Part shown: positions 1 through 10,512 of the stretch, piece by piece
Layout: the number at the start of each line of letters is the position of its first letter
How positions within the stretch are numbered: position 1 is the first letter of the stretch
Source of the DNA: Primula veris
Lineage: Eukaryota > Streptophyta > Magnoliopsida > Ericales > Primulaceae
Direction of reading: 5' to 3'
NCBI GenBank assembly: GCA_963682055.1
Contig: OY821745.1
Span: forward strand, 3,293,501 to 3,357,500
Length of the DNA stretch: 64,000 nucleotides
Program-made: the position numbers and the translations under genes
Notes under the pieces: model-generated
The model's database searches: none
What the model was told of the DNA's origin: nothing
The model's input: only the letters and a program-made list of their open reading frames with translations

Positions 1-864
1 AGGGAGAGAGAGATGGATTAGTTCGAGGGAATAACGGTTGTTGTTGTATGAGGGGTTTATATATGTTTGGTTGTTTTTGTTTTCTATTTATGGGGGATAG
101 GATTTTGGAGTATTTTGTTTGGATATTTCAGGTTTTTCAAGCTGGTTTCATTTGGCTATTTTTGATGTATGATGTTATAATTATTTTTAGAACAAAGATA
201 TATTTTTATACAAGGAGCATTTCTAGATCATGATTCATGAACAAATATGTGAGCAATAATGAGTATATACTTTGTCTGAGATGAGAAACTAAGTCTAGGT
301 TAAAATGGATTACAACACCTTCATATTGAGAAAATTTGATTTTTTTCCATATATGTTGCTTTAAATTTGACGATTATATCTTTTATACACATATAATTCA
401 GCCTCACGGACCTCACCCACAGCAAAATCCCGGTTCCACCTCTTTTCTTTGTAAAATCACAAGATACGTCATTGGAGGCAATCTGCAGGTGTACTATCTT
501 GATGTCAAAACAAGTAGGATGAGCAATATATATCAAATATAAAAGAGAGCAACCATGTAAACTATTGTCACAATACTTAGATTTAATGATTAAGAGCGGA
601 CAACGAGAAATAGCTTGTGTGATTATTGAAGATTCGAATAGGAAATAATCACAGGACGTTAAGTGCGATTCGGGTCAATCAACAAGTATAGATCAATACA
701 CTTGTAATTCTGATGTCTTGTGACAAAATATATTTTCATAGAACAAAACATACATGACATAGGCTATACACACATATCACCACACAAAAGTTGTTAATGT
801 ATATATGTATATTGAGGCATTTTACTTGTCATAGTTTTTGGGTTGATTAAAGATTAGGTTCTCC

Positions 865-1051
865 GAGAGGCGAAGCCAGTAATACTTTGTGGAGGTGTTA
901 AAATTTAGAATATAAAAATAAAGTGTGTTAAATAATCATTTTTAACGTGTTTTAGAGAAAATACTTGGTTAAAAATTAAAAAAAAACTCATAATTTTCGG
1001 AATTATGGGGGTGTTGTCGCCCCCGATGGTCTTCACTTAGCTTCGTCTCTG
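865..1051. mobile_element. hAT-like MITE, unit A
   Basis: This 187-bp non-coding element has terminal inverted repeats GAGAGGCGAAGC (865-876) and, at the other end, GCTTCGTCTCTG (1040-1051). It is flanked by 8-bp near-identical direct repeats GGTTCTCC (857-864) and GGTTCTCG (1052-1059). Short TIRs plus an 8-bp target duplication suit the hAT superfamily. No transposase frame is present. Confidence 0.65.
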
Positions 1052-2560
1052 GGTTCTCGCAAGTTGAGAATGATTTCTTGATGTAAATTTTAGATTTTTA
1101 ATTAAAATTAAATAAAATTTTAGTTTTGAGAAAAAGTACCAATGAAATTCTCCTTAATCCGTCACCTTTTGACAATCTAGATTCTAGTCTATATGTTATT
1201 AGAGACCTTGAGAACTATTTAAGATTAAGTAAATTAACATACTAAAACTCTCAAATTATTCGGAATGAGATATGGAGAGATTAGGTGTAAAATATAATTT
1301 TGGTTGGTAAGTAGAAAAACTATATGATATAATTAATGATTTAACTAAATCTAATTAAAGGGTATTGGCAGGGTAGTTATTATAACTTATAAGGACAAAT
1401 TAGGTGTCAACTTCAACATCACTCAATAGAGACTATTATCATTAAAAAAAAATGTCAGTTACCCGTTGTTAAACTGATGATAGACCGAATGTCGTTAAAT
1501 TTAGCAACAACCAATTTATTATCAGTTTAGCAAAAAAGCGTCTGATGGTAAATTGTCATTTGTTTGTACTGATATTTACCATCTAATTCGAAGATGTGTG
1601 TATCTTTTTAAATAGAAAGGAAAAAAAAAGACTCGAAAAAAGATAGGGATATAATAAGATTTTTTATTTTATAAACCTTAATATAAAAATTTGTACGTCA
1701 GCGTTCTTAATAAAAATTTGGAAATGTATTTAGAAATGTATAAATATTCTTAATAATAAGTTATACAATCATAAAAGAATAAGGAAAAGTATGTTATATA
1801 ATATAAGTAGAAAACAATTATCGGTAGAACCAAAAACTTTGAAACCGACCTTGGTTATAATGACCATCAATTGGAGAAGGGTTTGGAACCGGTATTGGTT
1901 ATGACCATCAATTGGGGAGGGTTTTTAATATTTCAAGGGCCCAAGCAAAGCATCCCCAGTAACAAAGAAGTAGAAAAAAGAAACTTCTATTTTTTACTTT
2001 GATCACAATTCTTAATGATCACATATTGGTGTTAGAATGTATTAAGTAATGAAAAGTATAATTATGCTAGTTAGGTATGATTGTTCTTGTTTGGTATGTC
2101 TATACTTTTACTTATTAGTAATACTTAAAAGTACATAAATATTTGTGCTTGGTGTTCTCCTTTAATAAGTACTTTGATCATAAGTAAACACAAAAAATCT
2201 TATTTATAAAAAGTAAAATTTTTGTTTTTTATCATTTTGATACATATGAGCTCTAAATATAAAATTTTCATTATAACCGACTAAATTAATGTTAAGAAAA
2301 AAACAAACTTTATATTAAAATCAGTTGCACGTAAATAAACCCATTCAATTTCTAATTATTTAAATTATTCGTTCTCATGGTTTATCGTATACATCAACCC
2401 TTTCTTTTTCTTTTTTCTTTTTTGCAGCACACTCTGTCCTATAGTAATATAAAAATTAGTTTAGTTGTCGAATTACAAATTACGATACCATAAGTCCATG
2501 AGGATAAGAAGAAATGATGAGATTAGTAATAGAGGGATGCTATATTAGCAACCCATAAAA

Positions 2561-2820
2561 CTTACCCAAAAACTCTATCCGATGACATGAAACAATTCTA
2601 GTCACTTTTTTTGAACACGTGTCAAAAAAATAATACTACTACTAAGAAAAAAGAGACATGTGATTCTCAACACTAATTACTATATTAATTTTTATTCATT
2701 TATACGTATCGTTTATTTGTATTCATATTAAAAAACTTATGGTCAAATTTTGACATTAACGTTTGAATACAAAAATTATAAGATGGAGTAAAAGTCACGA
2801 CATGTAACAAAAACACAATC
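2561..2820. other. 260-bp segment present in A/B but absent from C/D
   Basis: C and D read straight from CCCACAAAACC into TACTAAAAACTC (about 40109 and 59690). A and B carry 260 extra bases here (B: 21321-21580), with no coding frame. It is either an insertion in the A/B ancestor or a deletion in the C/D ancestor. Confidence 0.75.
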
Positions 2821-3005
2821 TACTAAAAACTCAAATAAAAATATATTAAAACCCTAGTTGAATCTACACTAAATTTAAATAATAATTAAAAAAAAAAATT
2901 GTTTAATTTAAAAATACAACCCAATAAAAACTCAAATAAAAATATAATTGAACCCTAATTGAATCTATCATAAATTTAAATGTTAATTAAAAATAAATAA
3001 TTATT
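2821..3005. repeat. Imperfect tandem repeat, period ~110 bp, unit A
   Basis: Two AT-rich units share TAAAAACTCAAATAAAAATA, a GAATCTA core and TAAATTTAAAT. Counterparts are at about 21581-21765 (B), 40110-40300 (C) and 59680-59875 (D). Confidence 0.7.
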
Positions 3006-4093
3006 AAATATAATATTAATAAAAATCAAAAATTTTGATGAGTTGGATATGCCATGTAATGTGGGTTGATTTTTTGGATAGAAAAATGTGTGAGTAAAAT
3101 CATTTTTCTTAGTAATATCATGATTCATAATAGTACCGATAGTATTACAAATATATCATTTTACCGTTGTTTGAAGTTCGAAGTTAATACATAACAGTAA
3201 CGGCTTCATTTGGTATGCCATACGCGAGACTTATGAGTCCGTGGTATTTCGAATCTGATTACACATTTAACACACTCTGAACAAACAAGACATATATATA
3301 CATGCATGTGGACTATATCACATATATATCTATATATGTTTATATATACCTTCAGTATATGAATTATGTCAGAACATAAAATTGTTTGTATACGTGAATT
3401 CTCGCTTTACGATTTATTTTGATTTTAATTCATTAATTTAACATTGTAAAAAATTATTAAAAAAACGAAAACCATAGTAAGAATTTATAGACATGATGCG
3501 AATTCTCATAAAACATAATTTGTAAAGCAGCGAGGAGCCGTAACCAAATTTTAATACAATAATTTTGTTAAGTTTACTTCCTCATTATATTTGAATAATT
3601 CTTATTTACTATTATCTAAATTATTTTTTAGCAATCCAGTTTTTTATAATGATTTCAATAATTTGTCAAATGTATTTTTTAAGACAAAGAAGTAGAATTT
3701 AATAATCAGATGAAAAAATAAAAAGTAAAGAAATTTAACCAAAAAACAATTTTATTTAAAAGTAATAGTTTTAATGTGTTCAAAAAAAACATTTATTTAT
3801 TAAAACGTATCTACAAAAAAAGTATGAAGTAGGTGTATTGTTACTTAATTATTAAGTAAAAACAGTAGTACACGTGATGCCCTCCTTTCATAAAAAAATA
3901 CTCAAATCTCCCAAACAAACTGTTCGAAAACGGAAATAAAAAAGGAAAACAAAAAAACAACTCTTTTATACCAGACGAAATCTCTCTCTCTCTCTCTAAA
4001 TTTTCGTCTGATTCAGAGTTATCCTCTAATTCGTTACAAAATATCATAGCAATCTGTACATGCAAATTCAGAGGTACGGGAAATTATTCAATT

Positions 4094-4314
4094 AATAGTT
4101 AGGAATGTATATTATTCTTTTATGAGTTTCCAACACATTATCTGATTCCATATTTCATTTATTTTGATGTATTTTACACATTTTTATTTATTTATTTGTG
4201 TTCCTTGATTTATTAATTTATTGTCGTTCCTTGATATTTTATAATCTTGTGCATAAAGAACCAGTTGTTAAAAGTGTTATATATTTAAGGATCCTTGATA
4301 TTAGACAAGACAAG
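4094..4314 (+). repeat. Dispersed ~220-bp direct repeat, left copy, unit A
   Basis: The stretch from AATAGTTAGGAATG to GACAAGACAAG recurs 1.83 kb downstream at 5924-6157 with about 90% identity and one short insertion. It begins just after a CT-rich stretch and an AG/GTACGG donor-like site (4070-4076), so it may be transcribed. Confidence 0.8.
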
Positions 4315-5045
4315 TAATTTCGTTATTTTATTAATGGGTTGGGATTTTTTTCTCTTTTCTTTTCATTTTTTGGCTACTTTGTGTTCAATTTTGCTTGTTT
4401 TAACTGTTTACTGTTTATATTGAGCTTTCAATCTCCTTATTTGTTATTCCACTAATGGGATTTTGAAGTTTAATCAACTTTTTATCTTTTTGTTTTTTCC
4501 CAGTTAGTTTTTCCTTATTTAATAAATGGGTTTGATTTTTTTTCCCTATATTTTTTCAACTTTTGGCTACTTTGTACAATTTTCTTGTTTATACTGTTTC
4601 TATTGAGCTTAAAATCTCGCCATTGGTTATTCCATTAATGGGAATTTGAAATTTAATTCTTTAATTGTATGATGATGTTGAGGTGAGCTTCATATTAAAA
4701 AAATAGAGTTTTTTGTTGTTGTTGTTGTTGCTTATTTGCTTATTAATCGCATTGGTTGTTTCTTTATCAGTGCTTTTTTGGCTACATAATAAAGCTGAGG
4801 TTAATAATGTTTTGAGATTTTGAATGCTCCATCGGACTGCAAGTTTATAACCTAATATTATTGTCTTTTATCCACCTCTAATATTATATTTCAATGCTCC
4901 ATCAAACGCATGGCTTTTTTTTGGTTAAGAATCCGCTACAGTGCTTTTCGTTTAAGATCAAGCCTAATTTTGTTGTTTAGGGAGTGCTTTTGGTTGATTG
5001 ACTTGTTTTTTCTTTCCCTTTGCCTGAAAATGTAGAATTTTAAAC

Positions 5046-5123
5046 TTTTTTTTATAATAGCAAGGATTGAATCATGATCATGAGTGGGGTATACTAAGGC
5101 CCTAACCATTGGGGCAACCCACA
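5046..5123 (-). mobile_element. SINE-like tRNA-derived head with A-rich tail, unit A
   Basis: On the minus strand, GTGGGTTGCCCCAATGGTTA resembles a Pol III box A. A box B-like GATTCAATCC lies about 30 bases later (5073-5064), followed by an A-rich run. Spacing and order fit the 5' head of a plant SINE. No clear target duplication was found, so the 3' border is uncertain. Confidence 0.45.
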
Positions 5124-5435
5124 TTACTAAGTTGCTTGAAATGAACCCATTTGTTTAGTCCCAGATAAGCCAGCTTATTAAAGACTGCTAATTAGTCATC
5201 TTTTAGAACTTAGAAACATTATGAAGTTATTGTTACTAAAACACTAGGTACTTGCTTCTTAATTTATAGAATCATCAAGAAGCAAATGTATCTCTAAAGC
5301 TAGGGTGTTGGATGATTTGATTAAGTTCTGTAAGGAGTAAGGACTCAATTTTCACAAAGTTGACATACGTTTTCTCTAACAAAATCAAAGAGAACCTTAT
5401 AGCTGTAGAGTTTGTGAAATCACGACTTATTGAGA

Positions 5436-5461
5436 TTATATATATATATATATATATATAT
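5436..5461. repeat. (TA)n microsatellite, unit A
   Basis: This TA run in the upstream spacer differs in length between units: same in B (24196-24221), shorter in C (about 42828-42845), intermediate in D (about 62306-62326). Confidence 0.85.
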
Positions 5462-5923
5462 ACGCCATCTTCGACGCTTGGAGTTGTATATCGACATAAT
5501 TTGCCAAAACAGGCTTCTCTCTGTTTCGTTTCTATTTCCTTTTGCAACCTCGAAACCATTTAAAAAAATATATGTTGTAGTATAGTTCTATATAAACACC
5601 CTTCTATGTCTGAAAAGGTCTCTCAAGCTGTTCTCCATGAACCCAGCTCTCGCCTCTTCGAGTACTCATTTTTCTACCTCTTTATTTATTTTTCGCTTTT
5701 GCCCAGTTACCAATTTCGTTATTGAGTGCCTGTTTGGTTACAACTTTTTTACTTAGCTTTCTGATTAAAAAGCGTTGGGTGTTTGGTATGTTAGTTTTTT
5801 AAGTTTTTTAAAAGCTTGCGTTTGGGTCAATAAAGGTAAAAAAAATCTCGAGAATATAGAAGCTTAGAATTTGGTAAAAAAATTTAGAATTTTTACAAAA
5901 AATTACCAACACATTATCTGAGT

Positions 5924-6157
5924 AATAGTTAGGAATGTATATTATTCATTTATGAGTTGCCAACACATTATCTGAATCCATATTTCAGTTATTTTGATGT
6001 ATTTTACACATTTTTGTTTATTTATTTGTGTTCCTTGATTTATTGTTGTGTAATTTAAGGTGATTATAAGATCCTTGATATTTTATAATCTTGTGTATAA
6101 AGAACCAGTTGTTAAAAGGGTTATATATGTAAGGATCCTTGATATTGGACAAGACAT
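5924..6157 (+). repeat. Dispersed ~220-bp direct repeat, right copy, unit A
   Basis: This is the right copy of 4094-4314. It contains an extra GTGTAATTTAAGGTGATTAT stretch in the middle, and lies about 950 bp upstream of the F-box gene. Confidence 0.8.
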
Positions 6158-6159
6158 GT

Positions 6160-7104
6160 TATTCCGTAACACCAATTCACGTGAAACCGCACGCATTGCA
6201 TGGACTCGGTCCGTTAGTGTGTCTATATATATATATATATTCATCATGTGGCAAAAAGAGATGTACCAAATAAATTATATGTATATATATATATAGAGAG
6301 AGAGAGCGGGGTAGATGGCAACGTGAAGTCGACGGCGGCAAAGGAGTGGAGAAGTCGATGGTGATGGATATTGGTATTGGTATTGGGCAAATTATAATAT
6401 TACTGTTTTTCCTTTTCTGTTACTATTATGTTAAGCATTGGTAGATGGTGGATTTAGGTTTGTAGAGAAATGAGCTATTCATGTGCGTAAATATTTATCA
6501 AATGAATCATATGAAATTATGTTTAGTTAATGAAAATCGGAAAGTCAAAGGCAATCCTGTTTTTGTTGGTTGTGGTAAATGATTATACGTTTACATCAAT
6601 CCTTTTTCATATAACTTTTTCATAAATGTTTGTCCTTATATTTATTGCAAATTTCTTTGATTTATGCCAATTTCAGTTTGAGTCTGAATCTCTTATTGTG
6701 TCATTCTTGGATATGTTCCTCATATGATTTCTTTAAACTTTTCATTTACCTTGTGTCACTTTGACGTTAACTTTATCTTTGCATTTTATAATATCTTTGT
6801 TTTGGCATCTCTGGCCTTGCACCTAATAAGTAATAACATTTACCTTGTGCCCTTGCTGTGTAAATACTTCTACTCATGAATTTATCGTTTGGTCAGGCTT
6901 TTCGTTTGATTGCATATGCTCCTTGCTTGATTTCTACAAGTGACTTAGATTGCGTTTTGTTTCTCTTAAACTATTTACCCATTTCCAATTCTTAAATTTT
7001 AGAAATATGGCGATGGTCTCTGATAATCTGTTTCTCCCTTGTTTGTAAGCAGTATATACTTGAGAAATTATATAAAGATAGAATAAAAGGAGGAGAAATT
7101 CTGA
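6160..7104 (+). promoter_or_regulatory. Upstream region of the unit A F-box gene
   Basis: No gene is seen. A GA-run (6292-6307) precedes a GC-richer stretch (6308-6365) without a sustained frame. Just before the ATG, TATAAA at 7071-7076 sits only 29 bases away, too close for an ordinary leader unless transcription starts upstream. TTTGTAAGCAG at 7040-7051 could be a splice acceptor of a 5' UTR intron. The stretch is well conserved among the four units. Confidence 0.35.
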
Positions 7105-8310
7105 ATGGCGAGTGTCAATGGCGACACATATGACAAATCTGCTCTGCCAGAAGATTTGTGGATAGAGATTTTCATTCGATCGTCCGTGAAGTCGCTGCTA
7201 CGCGTAAAATGTGTGTGTAAGCATTGGTATGGTCTCATCAAATCACATAATTTTGAACACATGTATCTCGAGTACCAAAAAAGCATGAAACAAAATCGAC
7301 TCCTCCTTCATTATGTCAGGCTCGAAAATCAAGAATTTAATTATACTATATTAGATGAAGACGCACAATCAAGCAACACCTATGACAGTCCTGAATATTT
7401 GAAGGTACCCAATGTATTTGTAGATTTAGACGGGCCTGTTAATGGCTTGTATTGTTTGTATAATACATGTGGCCGGTGTGTCTTGTGGAACCCTACGTTG
7501 ATGGAATTCAAGATAGTTCCTTTACCACCCCCTCACATTTTACCTCACTATAAGGTATATAATCCTCTTGTTGGGTTCGGTGCTGGTTCTTTGATAAATG
7601 ATCACAAAATAGTCCTTGTTTCTAAATTCATCAAATTATATAAAGATGGTGATGATATGGATTTTAATGAATTTGTTGTCAACTTGTACAACCTAACTAC
7701 AAACACTTGGAGGCCTTTTGATCTTGGTGATTTCCCGCTGCCTGCTTTCTCATTTGGCAACAGTAATAGTAGCTCTTTTGTCAATGGAACTTATCATTGG
7801 TGGGTGTCTTCTGGTGTTGTGCTTGCATTTGACATGGGAAATGAGACTTTTAGAATGATACCGGGTCCAGATTTCTCTCAGTATGATCCCGCATCCTCTT
7901 ATTTAGATCATATTGCAGTCTATGACGAACATGTTGCTCTTTTGCGTAGTAATCCGTTTGTTGGGGGTGTTGATTACTTCTCACTGGACATTTGGGTGAT
8001 GTTAGAAGAAGGTATATGGTTCAAACAATTTATGATCGGACCTTTTGTAGAGTCCATGTATCCGCTTGAGTTTTTGAGGAAAGATAGACTTCTATTAGTG
8101 TTTGCTTATTCTGAGAATCGCTACTCTACACCCAATAGTGGAGTGGTCTTGTGTGATGTCATTACTCAAGAAATAAGAAATGTTGGACCAAGTGGTTTTA
8201 ATATTTATTTCCGAGCTTTTGTTTATTATGAAAGTTTGGTATCCCTTAACAGCGGAAATGAGTGCGATATACACATGGTCTCAGACTTTCTCAACAGAGG
8301 TACCTACTAG
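7105..8310 (+). CDS. SLF-like F-box protein (FBA type), unit A
   Basis: This single-exon gene encodes 401 residues starting at ATG. An N-terminal F-box lies at about residues 12-56, with LPEDL at 14-18 followed by a basic, Cys- and Trp-containing helix segment. After it comes an F-box-associated domain with typical landmarks: LWNP near 128, WRPF, FVNGTYHW at 225-232, VLAFDM at 239-244 and DIWVML at 295-300. Length, intronless structure and motif order match the SLF/SFB and related plant F-box family. The inferred role is substrate receptor of an SCF (Skp1-Cullin-F-box) ubiquitin ligase, with the FBA domain choosing the target. In S-loci that target is non-self S-RNase in pollen tubes. A T2 RNase gene sits convergently about 2.2 kb downstream, which fits this role. 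Whether it is a true pollen S factor or a general FBA F-box protein cannot be settled here. Confidence 0.92.
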   Translation: MASVNGDTYDKSALPEDLWIEIFIRSSVKSLLRVKCVCKHWYGLIKSHNFEHMYLEYQKSMKQNRLLLHYVRLENQEFNYTILDEDAQSSNTYDSPEYLKVPNVFVDLDGPVNGLYCLYNTCGRCVLWNPTLMEFKIVPLPPPHILPHYKVYNPLVGFGAGSLINDHKIVLVSKFIKLYKDGDDMDFNEFVVNLYNLTTNTWRPFDLGDFPLPAFSFGNSNSSSFVNGTYHWWVSSGVVLAFDMGNETFRMIPGPDFSQYDPASSYLDHIAVYDEHVALLRSNPFVGGVDYFSLDIWVMLEEGIWFKQFMIGPFVESMYPLEFLRKDRLLLVFAYSENRYSTPNSGVVLCDVITQEIRNVGPSGFNIYFRAFVYYESLVSLNSGNECDIHMVSDFLNRGTY

Positions 8311-10165
8311 TACAGACGTTTCGAGAAGAGTGATTGTGGTTTTGGTCTCTTTTTGAATTATGTCATTTTTTCTGCTATGGAGAATTTACCTACATGTGTT
8401 AAGGCTGCCATTTCTTTTTCTCTTTTGGATTTAGTTTATATGACGAAATGTTTATTTAAAGATAGTCTTTCATGTGTTTTACATGTTTGGAATTGGCCTA
8501 ATGGATTATTATTACAAATTTCTTTAGATCTGCCAGAAGTTTTGTTTTAGATTTAACTATGTCAACATAAGGGTGCTTATTGAAACTAAAGCATATACAA
8601 CTTAGTCATATAATATTGAAAATCACAAGTGCAAGAATAGAATAAATTTTCAATAATAATATCCACATGAATTTGAAAAGGCATGAGGTTTTATAATCCA
8701 GTAAATCGCTTATTTGTATCACCACATTGGTTTTTTGATAGGAATAAATACCCTAAAATTGGTTCACTTATCTTATAAGTATTATACTTACAGTTACATC
8801 TGGTTACATTTATTAATTTAAGGTCAACCGTCTATATTTTGGTGCAAGTGATATGGTGAATCTTATCCTAATATTCAGATACAACCATAAAAGTAACACT
8901 AGTAAAAATGGAAATTGTAACAAATTAATTATAGATTTGTTTGATGTGAAATTGTTAGTGGCACTCAACGTTACTCGGTTACTTTCATTGAATCAGTAAT
9001 AAAGTATCTAACTAGACTCAAAGCCATGTTAACTAATTTTCAGAAGAGACTATTTTGGTTAACACGTTAACATCCGAGAAAATCGGGTCACCAGCAGATA
9101 TAGGTCGGATTTGTGAGCTCTATCTACCCACACTTGCTTTTTCGGTTATGTGTAGATATGTTTTTTCAGTCACCAGCATAACTCACTCATCTTGCTATCT
9201 TTCTCATGGTCTCATCTTTCGCTTACAGAAATCCAGATTTTGCCAAATCAACAACCGCTAGCTGTAATATCTAGCCAATCGATCATTGCTTAATTGCTAC
9301 TCAACTATCAAAAGCGAAGCGCTTTTATTTTGTCAAATGTATGCGTACTATGTGATTGGAGTTGCCACTGCGTTGGTGGTACATTGATGCCTCAATGGAC
9401 ACCTAGTTTTAAACAGGAAGAATGTAGAAGAAGCGAGCATCAACAAGAAAAGACTTTTGATAAAGCACGAGCTAGTATCAGTGTGAATTCAGAAAACCAA
9501 CAATGAGAAACATGTTTATACCTAAGCACGGGATGAGAGCATTATATATACGCGGAGAGAGAGAGAGGGGACATAAATGAACACAATATTAACATTATAC
9601 GGTAAGGGGGTACCCCATTTTGTAAAAAGGCCGATGATTGCACCAGAATGACCCTGCACTCGATTTTACCTTTGTGATGCTACATAATTTCATAGAGAGA
9701 TATGACCGACAGCATGCATGATACGGGAGATGCATCACAACGAAAATGCTAATCCTGCATAATTTCTATCTAGAATGATGGAGTGTAATACTTGTAGATT
9801 ATTACTTGCCTTTCCATAATCCGATGGGACTATAGACCACACAAAGATCCCACGTCTTCTATGGACCAAAGTTGTCGAGACATTTTCAACTCGAATATTA
9901 AAGTTCTTCGCTTAAAGATTGTCACATTAAGAAACAATAAAAAAACCACTCATTCTCGACAAGCCGGTATTACTTGCACATTCGGTTCAAACGCAAATCC
10001 TCTATATTGCCGATGTGTTTCGATGTTACACCTTGTACAGTTGTACATACTAGAGTACTACAAATGCATAGCATTTGGTAACTTTAATTATGAATTTAGC
10101 ATGCTTTCGATTTAGGCAATGCTGGTAATTGATTTCCTGAATGAAACGGAGTAATTATTGATCAG
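8311..10165. other. Downstream spacer of the unit A F-box gene
   Basis: There is no recognised gene. The first 250 bp are the 3' flank that is also found behind the F-box relic at 48104 in unit C. The rest contains short open frames (for example 9861-10115) with no family resemblance; the segment from about 9800 on is duplicated in unit C (47153 and 49655). The unit B counterpart is 27071-28925. Confidence 0.5.
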
Positions 10166-10169
10166 GTTA

Positions 10170-10290
10170 TATATATGCTGGTTTGTTCTTGCATTTGACA
10201 TGAGGAATGGGATTTTTCGAATGAAACCAGTAGAAATGAAGGTTAAAGAGAATTCTACTCTCTTGTATTATGTTAATGTTCTGCTTTTGT
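10170..10290 (+). pseudogene. Relic of an F-box (FBA domain) gene, unit A
   Basis: In frame with 10179, the translation reads W-FVLAFDMRNGIFRMKP, matching residues 233-249 of the intact F-box protein (VLAFDMGNETFRMIP). A little later KENSTLLYY resembles the DEHVALLRS stretch about 25-30 residues further on in the intact protein. The sequence between is shortened and no F-box is left. This shows that a further SLF-type gene once stood between the intact F-box gene and the RNase, in the same orientation as the intact gene. Confidence 0.7.
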
Positions 10291-10512
10291 TGTATATATA
10301 TATACCTAAATGTGGTACGACTATCATTTCCCTTTCTGCTTTTTCTGAGGAAATTATTGCACAAGATTATTAATAATCATTCTTTAAGGATGCCAAAACA
10401 CCTAATTAATACTCTTTTCATGTATTATTCATAACCGGATATAGTTTCATGTATTATTCATAACCGGGTACAGTTTCATGTGTAGCTGACACAAGAAACA
10501 TAAAATATTATA

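Larger units (their letters stand above)
1060..4080. other. Gene-free AT-rich spacer, unit A
   Basis: I see no supported gene here. Apart from the A/B-only segment and the tandem repeat listed separately, it holds homopolymer-rich sequence and a CT-run at 3981-3997. After the CT-run, an exon-like stretch ends in a possible AG/GTACGG donor (4070-4076), which could be a 5' leader exon of a + strand transcript. Counterparts are 19820-22840 (B), 38592-41470 (C) and 58162-60950 (D). Confidence 0.5.

Noticed and set aside
3841..4065. Minus-strand frame rich in Glu and Arg
   Set aside because: Its acidic/basic run is produced by the CT microsatellite; it is absent from unit C in this form.
5046..5123. 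A functional tRNA gene
   Set aside because: Box-like motifs are present, but arms do not pair into a cloverleaf and the 3' end runs into an A-rich tail, so a SINE head is the better reading.
4936..5124. Minus-strand 62-residue frame
   Set aside because: It lies over the SINE-like head and A-rich tail; no protein resemblance.
7602..7784. Minus-strand open frame inside the F-box gene
   Set aside because: It is a shadow of the F-box coding sequence, with no independent support.
9861..10115. 84-residue + strand frame, also in B and C
   Set aside because: Conserved between units but matches no known family; the neighbouring F-box relic suggests decayed spacer.
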